Shown: one piece after another, positions 37,540-48,966 of the stretch
How positions within the stretch are numbered: position 1 is the first letter of the stretch
How the letters are laid out: each line of letters opens with the position of its first letter
Assembly (NCBI GenBank): GCA_024220525.1
Contig: JAMYWO010000045.1
Span: 1 to 64,000 of the forward strand
Source of the DNA: Cochliopodium minus
Taxonomy: Eukaryota; Discosea; Himatismenida; Cochliopodiidae
Reading direction: 5' to 3'
Length of the DNA stretch: 64,000 nucleotides
Translations under genes and position numbers: made by a program
The notes under the pieces: model-generated
The model's input: the letters and a program-made list of their open reading frames with translations, nothing else
Databases searched by the model: none
What the model was told of the DNA's origin: nothing

Positions 37540-38215
37540 TTAATATCTGGGATAAATAACTAATTCTTCGTATCCATATTCTCTTTCTAATTCCCTTGAG
37601 AATATCAAGTCATTATATTGGGTGAGTGATATTTCGGCAGTTGTATAGATTTTCCCAGAAACTATTGTTTTTTTTTTTAAATTTTTTTTAAAATTTTAAA
37701 AAATTTTGATAACCTAGATGACCACCATAAGTTGTTCCATTTGAGTCAGATATTCCAATGTGTATGTGATAATTTTTTACACTTTGACTTACATTGACAC
37801 TTGAAAGTGTTCCAACCAAAGAAATTATCTCTTTTTTTTTTTTTTTTCCAAGTTTAATTTTTTAAATAATAATTTATTTATTTTTTTTTACCAAAATGAC
37901 CTGTCAAAGTGGTTATTTCTTCTTGATTTGCAAATCTTATACTTGCTTCTAATAAACTTCCTGAACATGTTGATATTGTAGCTGCTGTCATATTGTAATT
38001 ATAAACAACAGAAAGCATTTCATGCATAAGTTCTTGATTAGGCTTCAATCTGAAAATGATATTGGTGGTATTGTGAGATGTACCAATTAGAGGATATTTT
38101 GGAAGAGAATTATATCCACTCAATGATAAGAAAAATATCAACAAAATAATATCTATTATTTGAAAAATCAATATTATAAAGATAATTTGTGATAGTAACA
38201 CTTACATGTTTTCAT
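37540..38215 (-). CDS. Secreted PPC (DUF296) domain protein
   Basis: Exons: 38215-38206, 38152-37892, one at about 37834-37715 and one at about 37665-37540. The first two join to MKTYIILLIFFLSLSG, a clear signal peptide. The mature part is a PPC/DUF296 domain: IIFRLKPNQELMHEM, then ISTCSGSLLEASIRFAN, then GEIISLVGTLSS, NYHIHIGISDSNGTTYGGHL and VSGKIYTTAEISL, matching the family order and its conserved H-x-H and GGHL elements. PPC domains are known from plant AT-hook nuclear proteins and from stand-alone bacterial proteins that form trimers. An exported version is unexpected. The protein is about 170 residues, convergent with the seven-helix gene 80 bases away. Confidence 0.8.
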
Positions 38216-38312
38216 TTTTATTTTTAAATTCTATTGAAATAAAGAAAATTTTGATGTTTTTTGCTATTATATATTTTAATTTATGTTCAAAAAAATTGTT
38301 TATATTTTCAAA

Positions 38313-39677
38313 TTAGTTTGAAATTTTCTTGTTGAGTTCTTCGATCTTGCTATCTCTCTTCAATAATTCAGCCTCAAGATAAGCAATTCTTTTCTTTTGG
38401 TTTTCATATTCTTCTCTAATTTCCTTATCAGTGAGTTCCTTTACTTCAACCTTTTTGAATTCGACGTTTTGTTCGACTTCTTTTTTCTTTTCTTGGTTAT
38501 CAGAAGGCTCCAAATTGACCAATACAGGTTCAGCATTCTCACCATTGATCCATTGTTCAGCAGTCAAACCAGGAACACCAGCAAAGGTATCAGGAAAGAG
38601 ATCTTCTTGGAACAAATCAACCTTACGTGGTACTCTGAATGCAATAGGTTGTACGCTAGATTTGTTGAGTTTAAGAATACGAGTGATTTCACAACCAAGG
38701 ATATCAAGAGCACGTTTAGGAACAGTACACATACCTTGGAGTGGTTCAGAGGATTTATATTCATCCAAATAGTAAATGAATTCTCCTTCATTGGTGATTT
38801 CGTAGTAACGGATGTTACCATCTCCCTTACCTGCAAGGAAGAGAACACCAGTATCAGCATCATAAGCTGGGATGATTTGACCAGCTGAGGTATCAATGTT
38901 CTTGCTTGCCAAAAAGGAATCAAAGTTGTCAAGATCGAATAATTTGTATTGTCTATGTGCAGATTTGTTGAAACCAACAGTAAAGACTTTATTTTTACCA
39001 TCCAAAAAGATTGCACGAAATCCCTTTACACCTTCATGTGCTTCAGTTTCACGTACAACATTTCCTCCACGAGGATCGATCAAACGGAGCTTTTTATCCT
39101 TACTTGCGGTAAGAAGCAAACTTCCGTTGGAGTTCCATACGACAGATTGGATGATGTTAGAGTGTCCTCCAACAGAGTGTGTATTTTTACCAGTCTCGAT
39201 ATCCCAGAGATTGATGATATAATCAGCTCCAGAAGTTGCCAAGATGTTGTTTGCAACAGGGTTGAAGGTGGTGGTTCCAACTTTTCTCTTGTGCCCTCTG
39301 AGATCTTGAACAGGTACCAACAAAGTTTCTTTGAGACCATCCTTTGGAAGTTGCCAGATCTTTGCAGTGCAATCTTCAGATCCTGATGCAATGAGATATG
39401 GGTTGAATGGATGATAATCAATATCCAAAACTTCTCCCTTGTGTCCAGATACCAAAGGAGGATTTGGTGTTCTCTTTCCAGAATCCTCATAATTAATTGG
39501 GACGAATGATCCTCCTCCACCTGCTTCCCAGATGACGGAGAAGTTCTTTGTGGATGCTGCTACTTTGTTGGTATCCCAAGCAGATCTGGTTACTTTAATT
39601 TGATCGTAACATTCTTCACGCTTTGCGTTGGTTCCGAATACGTGACGATATTTTGATGATCTAACAAATGTTGACAT
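38313..39677 (-). CDS. Coronin
   Basis: F-actin-binding WD40 protein that works with Arp2/3 and cofilin in motility and phagocytosis. One uninterrupted frame of 454 residues, rare here where most genes have introns. The N-terminus RSSKYRHVFGTNAKREECYD is the coronin signature. WD repeats follow (SGHKGEVLDIDYHPFNPYLI, SGSEDCTAKIW, SGADYIINLWDI, TASKDKKLRLIDPR). The coronin-specific extension contains DDPVL-like VPRKVDLFQEDLFPDT, and the C-terminus is a short coiled coil (RIAYLEAELLKRDSKIEELN) for oligomerisation. Length and domains match short coronins (CRN1/CORO1 type). Codon use is GC-richer than its surroundings, which suggests high expression. Confidence 0.96.
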   Translation of the reverse strand: MSTFVRSSKYRHVFGTNAKREECYDQIKVTRSAWDTNKVAASTKNFSVIWEAGGGGSFVPINYEDSGKRTPNPPLVSGHKGEVLDIDYHPFNPYLIASGSEDCTAKIWQLPKDGLKETLLVPVQDLRGHKRKVGTTTFNPVANNILATSGADYIINLWDIETGKNTHSVGGHSNIIQSVVWNSNGSLLLTASKDKKLRLIDPRGGNVVRETEAHEGVKGFRAIFLDGKNKVFTVGFNKSAHRQYKLFDLDNFDSFLASKNIDTSAGQIIPAYDADTGVLFLAGKGDGNIRYYEITNEGEFIYYLDEYKSSEPLQGMCTVPKRALDILGCEITRILKLNKSSVQPIAFRVPRKVDLFQEDLFPDTFAGVPGLTAEQWINGENAEPVLVNLEPSDNQEKKKEVEQNVEFKKVEVKELTDKEIREEYENQKKRIAYLEAELLKRDSKIEELNKKISN

Positions 39678-40584
39678 TTCCTACAATTTCAATTGAGTAT
39701 TTTAAATCTTTTTATTTTTTTTAAATTTATTTGAAATGATTTTTATATTTTGAAGATCAATTTAAAAAAATTTTTTTATTCTCTTTTTGATATATATTTT
39801 AAATTTATATATATATTTTTTTTTTGAAGCATATAAATTTTTTTTGTTTTATTTGAAGGATAATTGAGAATTTTGGGAGTAATTATTGAAATTTTGTTAT
39901 GATTTTTTAGTTTTTTTTTTTATTCAAAATTTCTAATAAATATGAGGATTTGTTTGTTAATGAGTTGTTTTACCTTTTAATTAAAAATGAGGATTTATTT
40001 TTTTTTTAATTTTTATTATTATATTTAATAAATTTGAAAATATATATTTTTGATCCATACTTCTATGCAACAGTAGAACACATTTAAGAATTATCATAAA
40101 AAAAAAAAAATTAATTTTTTTGAAATCGTCACACTTAATTCAAAAATTTCATTTTCCCTTTTAACTAATTTGTAATTCAGATTAATAAGCATCATATCAT
40201 TTTCCAGTCACAAGGGGATTTGATCTATATTCCAAAAAATAAAATAAAATTCGTCTCACTATTTTTATCATAAATATGCATAATCCACAAAAAAATATCC
40301 TCCCACAAATATAAATATATCCTCACATATTCTTAATACCCTATTGATAAATTCAATTGTATTATGATAATGGAATCAAAAAGAAATGAATTAATTTGTT
40401 ACTTTGTTTTCACTGAAATGAAAAAAGAAATTTCGATTTTTTTTTTTTTAATTCCCAAAACAATTTACAATTTTTCTTTGATTCAACATAAAAGATTTTT
40501 GTTTACCAAATCATTAAAATATAAAAGATCAAAGAAATTTCAAATTAAAAAAAGAAAGAAGATATTGAAAAAATAAAACTTTTT
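39678..40584. other. Intergenic, nothing recognised
   Basis: About 900 AT-rich bases upstream of coronin and downstream of the OCRL-like gene, both minus strand. It must contain the coronin promoter. A 70-residue plus-strand frame at 40364-40576 has Lys/Phe-rich composition expected by chance and is not accepted. No RNA gene or repeat seen. Confidence 0.4.
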
Positions 40585-43500
40585 TTAATTGATTTCGAGA
40601 TTTGAAGAAGAGGTGGAGAACTCAGCCTCCTTGATAAACTTTAAAATAAAATTTTTCTGTTTTTCCTCATCTTTTTGTAACTTTTCATATCCTTTGGGAT
40701 GTCTCAGAAGAACATTAGAAAAAACTTTTGCTATTCACAAAAAAAAAAAAATTATTAAAATAAATTATACAAAAATAAAAATAAAAAAATAAATGAAATA
40801 ATTTTACCAAGATTATCTGCATTTAAGAGATTTTTTTTGTTGTATTTATCTTTCAACAATTCTCTGATAAAAGAGATGATGTAATAAAATAAATTGTAGT
40901 TGGGCTCAGGCAAAGTGCCCACAATTCTCTTGCAATAAGAGTAGGAGCTAGACGCATCGATGGCTTGTTTGTAAGATATGGAGGGAATTACTGCACCTGA
41001 AAACGAGTCCAAAAGTCTGATGAGAATTTCAGCAGCAGAGTGAATGCTTCCATCTAATAAAAAAAATTTCAAAATAATTTTTCTAATTAATTTTTTTAAT
41101 TAACTTATTATTTTTTTTATTTTTTTTTTTACTGTAATTGTCGAAAGATAATCCATTGTCAAGAATTTCTATGAGCTGCTCAATTTCTTGTTGAACACCA
41201 CTAAGAAGGAAAATCTCCTCCGTCTCCATTCCTTTTTGGTAAATGAAGTCTATCAGCCTCCACACTTCTTTAGGGATACTTAAATACTAAAAAAATTTTT
41301 TTTTTTAACATTAAAAGTAATAAATTCAAACAATTCTTAATTTGTTTAATTAATTTTTAATATAATTTTTTTTATATTAATTTTTTAAATAATTTTATTT
41401 TTGTTTTTTATATTTATAAAATTAAAATGATTATTTTTTTTTAAATATTTTTTATTGTCATTTTTTACTTCTTCACTTTTTAGAGGCAATGGAGTTGATG
41501 TTCGTATAGGGTGAGGGAACCTGCAGAGAAAGTCTATTGAAGATCCAAAAGAAGAAATCAAATAGTTTCCAGAAACTGAAATCTGAAAAAATAATAATTG
41601 ATAAAAATTAAAAAAATAAAAAAATAAAAATAAAATAAATTAAAATAAATTAAAAATTTTAATTTTTTTTTTTTTACAAAAGTGTCCTTTCCATTTTTGA
41701 GATGTAAAATTAAAATGTGTTCGAGTTTTTGTTTCCCCATGTTGAAGTCCATGGAGTAGTTTCTATCCACCAAAACAGAAACAGAAATTTCTATTTTCTC
41801 GCCAGGAGTCAAAATACCACCCGCAGGCTAATAATTTTAATCATTTAATTATCTTTTTTATTTTAAATTATTTTTGTATTTTTATATTTTTTTATTTTAA
41901 ATTATTTTTATATTTTTTATTTTCATTTTATTTTATTTTTATTTTTTTAATTTTATAATTTAAATTTATTTATTATTTTAAATTTTGATTTATTTTACTT
42001 ATTTTTTATTTTTATTTTTATTTTTATTTTCATAATTTAAATTTATTATTTATTCTTTAAAAAATTTTTTTTTATTAATTTTTTTTTTACCTTGATCGTC
42101 ATCCATTCGGGACATATTTGAGATTCGTTGAACTTTGGAATAAATTCAAATTCGACAACCACTTGACCTGTGTTTTCTATGGTTGTTTTTTGAACAGAAC
42201 TCACTCCTATCATTCATTGTGAATAAAATTAAAATTTAAAAAAACATTAATATTTAAAATATTTAATAAAAATAAAAAATAAATAAAAAAGTAAAAATAA
42301 AAATAAATAAAAAATATTAATTTTTTTTTAAAAAATGAGAAATAACTTCAAAATTAAGAAATTTTTTTTACCAAAATGAACATCATTAAACGAAAGATTA
42401 TTTGTAGTGAGAGTGGCATCAGGCATAGATTCATTTTCTAATTTGTCTAACTCTTTGACGATTTCGTGATATACTTTTTTTTTGTCGTTCTCAATGATAT
42501 TGTACACTGTCAACTTACAATAGCTGTAAACAGGCTTGTGATCGGAAGTTTTTAGTTCCGCTCTGTTGTAGGATAATTGTTGGAAGTCTAGTGGCTCGAC
42601 ACTGTTGTTCCACAAAATTCTGTCTGTGTAAGCAGGTCGTCTTTTTTTTTCTGAGGTATCATAAATATCCGTTCCTATTAAAAAAAAAAAAGAGACTTTT
42701 AAATTTTTGGAGAATTGATGTTGAAAAAAATACTTTTTTGAAATGAAAAATAAAAACGTGAAAATAAATGTCAAAATTTAAATTTTTCAGATTTTTTTAT
42801 TTAAAAACGAATAAATACAAAATATTTTTAAAAATAAAATTTAACAGAAAAGAAAAATAATTTAAAATTGAAATTTATCGACAAGAATTTGAAGATATAT
42901 ATGTTTTAAATAAAGTACCACTGTCATATTTATAAGTAGGAGCAAATTCTATTTTCCCTTCCAGAAAAGTAGGAAAAGTGAGTTCCTTCTTTATCTGCTC
43001 ATTAAGTTGATCATAAGCAAGCAGAGACTCCCACTCGCACTTGTCAATATGATCTCTGATGTTTTGGTTGGGCAAATCGACACGATAGTTCAAATCTCCG
43101 ATCCAAAACAAAAAGTCGTGGTCGAAAATGGTGAAGTTTTTTTCGGAGAAAAGACGGGAGCTGATGTCGTTGTAGTCTTGGTTTCTTCTTAAAACTTCGC
43201 CTTGGTGGGCATTTAAGTGGGAATTTACTACGCAGATTGTGCTGTCGTAGACTTTGAATCTGATTGCTGCTCCTCCTTTGTTACCCTAATAATTGGTTTA
43301 ATACAAAAAAAAAAAATTTATTTTAAGGAATAGAAATCTTCAAAAATCTTTAAAATGATTAAATGTGATTAATTAAATTGTAGTTTGAGGTATATGGGTG
43401 CCAAATATATTTATAAATGTAATATTTATGTATCTGATTCGATTTTTGTACTTCAAAAATTTCAGAAAGATTATCATATTTAAAAAATTTTTTTTTTTCT

Positions 43501-44232
43501 TACCATCATACCCATTATACCCACTGCCGCAGTTTCAGATTGAATATCTTTGACGAATGGAAGATGTTCATCATTAACCCATACATTCAACAGCACCCCT
43601 ACCAACTGTTTGGACATGATCATCGTGTAATTTCCGATTTTCTTCAATGTTGATGCTATCTTCTCCTCCCATGGTGCCACTCTAGAGTTATCTCCCAATA
43701 TCAATGCTCCTGCTGATAGATCCAATTCTTGAAATCCAAATGCAAAGATATCTGGTCTATTCTGTTCATTGGGGATCGAATTTATTATCCATGGATCCAA
43801 ATCTTCCTTTGGCAGTTTTCCGTTGACATTCCATGTTCCTATTAAGATTCTTTAAAGAATATTAGTACTTTGAAAAATGAATTATTTGAGTGTATGTTTG
43901 TTAATTTGGATATCCAAGTGTTTAAATTTCAATGAATATGATTCTATACTCTTATATTGAATATTATTATTTGATCTTTCTATTCTTATATATTGCTATT
44001 AAATGATCAATTTGTTATAAAAGATAGAATGGAGGGATTATAATTGAGATATTCATTACGATAATTGTTTTCTTGTTGTAAATTCAGATTTTCTTCTTTT
44101 TAATTGTGTTTGAATCCATTTTTCCTTCAATCCACTAATAGATACTTTTTTAACTTCATTATTGGGTTGTATCAGAGGATTTTCTTTCTTTATGCTCAAT
44201 TCATTATTGCTAGTGCTAATATTATTATCCAT
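40585..44232 (-). CDS. OCRL/INPP5B-type inositol polyphosphate 5-phosphatase
   Basis: Removes the 5-phosphate from PI(4,5)P2 on endosomes and the plasma membrane. Exon 1 (44232-44060) carries KEKWIQTQLKRRKSEF and joins in phase to LIGTWNVNGKLPKED. The catalytic domain has FAFGFQELDLSAG, GNKGGAAIRF, VNSHLNAHQGEVLRRN, WIGDLNYRVDLP, APTYKYDSGTDIYD, PAYTDRILW and LKTSDHKPVYS, so all 5-phosphatase motifs are intact. An ASH domain follows (VVVEFEFIPKFNE, ILTPGEKIEISVSVLVD), then a RhoGAP-like domain. The latter reads EIFLLSGVQQEIEQL, with Leu where active RhoGAPs have the arginine finger; human OCRL likewise has an inactive GAP domain. The N-terminal PH domain of OCRL is absent. The last exons end at TAA 40585. 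Confidence 0.93.
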
Positions 44233-44500
44233 TCTAATATATTGATTGTTGAAAGTATTTTTCCTGTTTTTCTCAAGGTCAAAAAAAATGATCTTTGCAA
44301 TATTTTTTTTAAAAACCGTAAAAAAATCAAAAGATCAGTTATAACTCTTTTATTTTCAACCAAAATATCTTTATTACTCAACAAAAATTTCGATCATTCT
44401 AAGAATCAAATTCATAACAGAAAATTGTCCCATTTAGATTGTATTCCCTCGAATAACAATTTCTTGATCCAAAGATATAACTATTTATATTAAAAAAAAA

Positions 44501-45025
44501 ATGATGAAGAATATTTTCTCAAAGACAAAATTTGGAGACATCAAATTAAAGTTTGATAACCCTATCACAGTTGGATCATTTCAACATAATGTTAATATCT
44601 TCTATTAATAAAATTATATCCCTTAATAATCTCACATAAAAAATATTTTCCAAAAAAAACAATCAAATAATGGATAATAGATACAAACAAGAAGCTTCAT
44701 AAAGTTTAGAGGAGATAAATATAAATTACATACAAGAAATACTGCAAGAAAAAGACTCAAAATAACAAAAAATGGTAAAGTAAAATGCCATCCAAAAAAC
44801 TATCATGGTGAACCAAAATTCTATGCATTGAAGGGTAATTTTAAACATGCTGAAGCTTGTTTCCCATATGCCAATAGAACTAAATGGTCAAGCACCTCTT
44901 TCAAAAAGAAATTGGATAGAGTTGTCATCTACCATAATTTGCATCGCGAATTCAGAAAATTGAATAAGAGATCCATGTCTGAACAAGAATCATTGCAATT
45001 ATTTCACAGAGTCAGAAATTTATAA
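44501..45025 (+). CDS. Probable mitochondrial ribosomal protein bL35m
   Basis: Two exons keep phase: 44501-44590 and 44705-45025; 136 residues. The N-terminus MMKNIFSKTKFGDIKLK is basic and amphipathic, as expected of a mitochondrial presequence. The core LHTRNTARKRLKITKNGKVK fits the bacterial L35 pattern (T-K-x-A-x-x-K-R-F-K-x-T-x-x-G-K-x-K). A basic C-terminal extension follows (KWSSTSFKKKLDRVVIYHNL), longer than in bacteria but common in mitochondrial versions. The neighbouring plus-strand gene is the Met-tRNA formyltransferase, which fits an organelle translation role. The exon-1 join (donor AAT|GTTAAT) is inferred. The assignment rests on one motif. Confidence 0.5.
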
Positions 45026-45304
45026 GGAAAAAAAAACATCATAAACATCAAAAAATCATTAAATTATTACAATTAGACAATAAATACATTATACTTTCTC
45101 ATTCTTCAAATATATTACCTATAACACTATAAAATTATATTCTCTTATCATCACAATCCATTTAAAGAAATTTTCACAAATAAAGCATTTTCTGATTTTG
45201 TATACTCATTCTCTTATATTTTCGAAAATGTGACAAGGGATCATCAAGTTAATGTGAAAAATTAATGTTTGGAGAATAAAAAATAAAACCATAATTTAAA
45301 AAAA

Positions 45305-46633
45305 ATGAAGCTTTTTAAACCCCAAATGTTCAAAAATAACCTCTTCAAAAAGGAAATGATGTTACCAAATTTCAAAAGAAAGTATAGCATCGACAAGAAT
45401 ATTCATAATCCTCCTTATTCCATACTATTTTTTGGGACAGACAGAATATCAGCAATTACTCTTGAAAGTTTGGTTTATAATCATGGTAAATAAAGTCTAA
45501 TCTATCTTAAATATATCCTAAATTGGGAATTATCAAAGAATATACATTAACTTAATTTATAAATTGATCCTCATTCTTTTACCAAATGACAGTCAATGGA
45601 AGAAATCAGGAAGATGAATCAATCAACAGATTGGTTGAACATATTGAGGTTGTATGCCCTCCAAATAAACATAAAGTGACCAATATGGCGAAAGATAGCG
45701 TTGCGGTGACAGATTTCTGCATAAAAAATTCTGTAATTTACCATCAACCAACTACATTAGATCCAACGAAATGGGGTTCGGAGAAACATATATATTTTTC
45801 AAATTTAATTTTACCAAAGATATCCATAAATTTAAAAAATCCATCAATTATATAAAGAATTCATTATTCTATAAATTCCATCAATTCTAAACTATTCCAA
45901 AAACTAAATTTAATTCAAAAAACATTGAATGAAACTTTAAATCCACATCAAAAATTTACATCAAACGATCTAAATGGATTATTTTGTTATGCAGTTCAAT
46001 TCTAATATTTTATCTTTGCATTTTTATATTATTCATTTTATTTCATTTAAATTTTATTTTTCTTTTTATTTCGTAATTTTTCATTTTTTTTCAACAAAAT
46101 TATTTTTTGAAATTAAGGAATACCTATGTTTGATACATACACCAACGAAAAATTGTTTGATCTCGCAGTTGTGGTAAGTTTCGGACATTTTTTGCCAGAC
46201 GAACTTTTGTCATGCTTCAAATTTGGCGCAATAAACATGCATCCCTCTTTACTTCCTAAGTATAGAGGTGCAGCTCCTATCTACCATTCCATTTTGAATG
46301 ATGAAAGTGAGACAGGTGTCACTATCATTGACGTACATCCTAAAAAAATAGACGGAGGTGATATTTTGATGCAAAGAAAACATGTAATAATTTTTTTTTT
46401 AATTTTTTTTTTGATTTATTTATTATTTTTTGTTTTAAATTTTTTTTCATCATATTTATCTTTTTTTTTCTAAAAATTTTAATATTTTTCCTCAGTTTCA
46501 ATATATAGAAACAAGAAGCACATTGAATATAAATCTTTATTTCGGTCATTCTTATTTTTTTGTTTAAAAATTTTTGTTACAATTAAATATTTTTATTTTG
46601 ATTTTTATTTTATTTTTATTTTTATTTTTTATA

Positions 46634-46664
<31 letters not shown>

Positions 46665-47289
46665 TTTTATTTTTATTTTTATTTTTTATTTTTTATTTTT
46701 CTTTTTTCTTTTCTTTTCTTTTATTTATTTTTTTTTATTTATTTTTTTATTTTTTATTGTTTATTTTTTATTGTTTATTTTTTATTATTTTTATTTTAGT
46801 GTTTTAAATTGAATATTTTTATTTTTATTTTATTTTTTATTTTTTATTTTTTATTTTTTATTTTTATTTTATTTTTATTTTTATTTTAGTGTTTTATATT
46901 TTTATTTTTATTTTAGTGTTTTATATTTTTATTTTTATTTTTATTTTTATTTTTATTTTTATTTTAGTGTTTTAAATTGAATATTTACATTATTTTTAAA
47001 TTTTTTTAAACAGAAAATTCACAATTTAATGAGATACAAAATGTTGAGATACGAATTGGCACAGCTGGGATCAAAATGTATTTTGGACACAATAGCAAAC
47101 TATCCTGCTCTCAAACGTAACGCCACCCCACAAAAACCTCTTTCTGACACCGTCAAATTTACCAAAGCTCCCAAAATTGTAAAGTCTGTTCTCTCTTTGG
47201 CCAACGAAACTCCAAAAAGCTTATTTTTGAAGTGGAGAGCATTTGGGGAAACCATTGGTAAAAAAATTTTTAAAAAAATAATGCGTGAA

Positions 47290-47320
<31 letters not shown>

Positions 47321-47694
47321 TCTATTTTTTAATTATTTTTTATTTTTATTTAATGAAAAACATCAAAATGATTTTTATTTTTTTTTTTTGATTATTTTAA
47401 AAATTTTTCTGTTTTTTATTTCCTTTTTTCAAAAAAGGTGTCACTGTCATGGCAGATAACGAAAAGAAAATTTCGTTGGTCACACTTTTACCACCAGATG
47501 AAGATCAAATAGGAATAGAAAACCATCCACCAGGTCATCTTGAAGTGGATAGGGAAAGAGACATTTTGTGGATCTACCTAAACGGTGGTCGCATCGGTTG
47601 TGTTTCTGTACAAATGGAAAGCAAGACTCCTGTCAATCCCGTCTCGTTACATAATGGTTACATTACAAAAAAGAAAATCTCAAAGTTTCTTTAA
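45305..47694 (+). CDS. MTFMT: Methionyl-tRNA formyltransferase (mitochondrial)
   Basis: Formylates initiator Met-tRNA for organelle translation, using 10-formyl-tetrahydrofolate. Exons, all in phase: 45305-45485, 45593-45775, 46118-46383, 47014-47257, 47438-47694; 376 residues. The first 30 residues are basic with hydrophobic spacing (mitochondrial presequence). Then come YSILFFGTDRISAITLESL, DLAVVVSFGHFLPDELL, and the catalytic block INMHPSLLPKYRGAAPIYHS with GVTIIDVHPKKIDGGDIL. The C-terminal tRNA-binding domain has FTKAPKI and FLKWRAFGETIG. Intron 2 begins with the off-consensus GTTCGG. Intron 3 (630 bases) is filled with a T-rich minisatellite. It shows that this organism keeps bacterial-type initiation in its mitochondria. 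Confidence 0.9.
46384..47013 (+). repeat. T-rich minisatellite in formyltransferase intron 3
   Basis: TTTTTA and TTTTTATTTT units, with an inserted TTTTAGTGTTTTA motif that recurs at about 46797, 46887, 46913 and 46966. Twice it is followed by AAATTGAATATTT, so the array has grown by unit duplication. The TTTTAG in each unit resembles a 3' splice site. Confidence 0.7.
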
Positions 47695-47858
47695 AAAAAT
47701 TTAATTTTTTTATTTTTTATTTTTTATTTTTTTTTGTGAATAAAAAATATTTAAACCAAAAAAAAATTTTTTTTTTAAATGTTTATTAATTTATTTTTAT
47801 CCTTTCAAAAAAAAAAACACTTTTTTTTCTTAAATAAATCCCCTTTTTTTTTGTTATT

Positions 47859-48535
47859 TTAATTCTTTTGTAATTCGTTCAATATTTGCCCTGTCAAGGA
47901 CGAGGTTGTGTTTTTGTTGGCTGTTTGGCCTCTTCCCAACTTTGGACCATTATCTACAGGAAGATCAGATCCTCTATAAGGTTCTTCTTTGTTTAATTTT
48001 GCAACACTATTAAGATAAAACAAAATTTTAATTAAAAAATTAATGAAAGTAAATAAAAAAAAAGAATATTTAAATTATAGAAATCTCAATAAAGAGATTA
48101 AATTAATGGTTTTAATTAATATCTTGTCCAAAATTTTTGTCATTTAATTGTTATAGTTTATTGAACGGAGATTAATTTCCAGCAAAATGTTTGATAAAAA
48201 AATTGATTGGTTTTGATTGGATGGTATTTATTGATTTTAAAATGAATATGAATGTGTTGTATTTTGTATAATGATATTAGTTGAGAATAATTTCCGAATG
48301 AACCAAAAAAAAAATATAAGTTTTTTTACAATCTTTTATGTTGTTTTGAGGAGTGATGTTGATCCAAAGCTAATTGATCTTGATAAAAATTTGAACATGC
48401 TTTGCAGAAAATTGTCCATCCCCGGCAAATCCATGTCAATAGGGAGAATTTTTGGTCTTTTGTCATGGAATTCATCGAATTGTTGATCATATTGTCAATT
48501 TTTGTTTGGTTTTTTTTTGTTTTTGTGAGAAACAT
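47859..48535 (-). CDS. Bud20/ZNF593-like zinc-finger protein, core segment out of frame
   Basis: The family shuttles with pre-60S ribosomal subunits and aids export. Exons 48535-48330 and 48006-47859 join in phase. The open frame gives FCKACSNFYQDQLALDQHH and SKQHKR, a C2-H2 finger with U1/matrin spacing (C-x2-C-x12-H-x5-H), then VAKLNKEEPYRGSD, the Bud20-type segment after the finger. Just before the finger the open frame reads unrelated residues. The next frame over the same bases reads QYDQQFDEFHDKRPK and DMDLPGMDNF, which is the expected Bud20/ZNF593 sequence. Two nearby indels of opposite sign would explain this while leaving the frame open. It could be compensated evolution, an assembly error or a decaying gene. 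Confidence 0.6.
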
Positions 48536-48966
48536 TTTGGTTTTTTTCTGGCATTTTCTTTATTTTTTCTTCAAATAAATATACAACGATTTTTTTTTAT
48601 ATTTTTCCTCTGTTCATTGATTGTGGAAATGAATTCATTGTTTATTCCTAAAGAATTGCCCATTGATGAAAAAAAAATTAGTTGATTAATTTATAAAAGA
48701 TTTATATTTGAAAAGAAAAAATTTTGAAGACAAACATTTCACAAATATTTAATAAAAGTGGTGTGAATTTATAGTTATTTGGCCAGATTTTTAAAGATTG
48801 AATCAAAAAGTATTCCATTTTTCATTTTATTCAATTAAAAGCAAGTAAAAATGAGTTCAAAACATAAAAAATTTCAAATTTATTAGAATCAAGCTATCAA
48901 TTGAATTTTCTGTTCAAGATATCTTTCATCTGTATAATTTTCCTCTATTAAAAATATAAAAAAAAA
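48536..48966. other. Intergenic, nothing recognised
   Basis: About 430 AT-rich bases between two divergent genes. Plus-strand frames across 48271-48685 are shadows of the Bud20-like gene or T-rich noise. Confidence 0.4.

Noticed and set aside
40364-40576. Plus-strand 70-residue frame
   Set aside because: Lys/Phe/Ile composition expected from AT-rich DNA, no splice partners, no motif.
46490-46560. Possible extra exon in the formyltransferase (FQYIETRSTLNI)
   Set aside because: Including it breaks phase with the next exon, while direct joining of 46383 to 47014 keeps phase and the expected domain spacing.
48271-48685. Plus-strand frames resembling a small membrane protein
   Set aside because: They overlap the minus-strand zinc-finger gene, whose C2-H2 motif and two-exon phase agreement are stronger.
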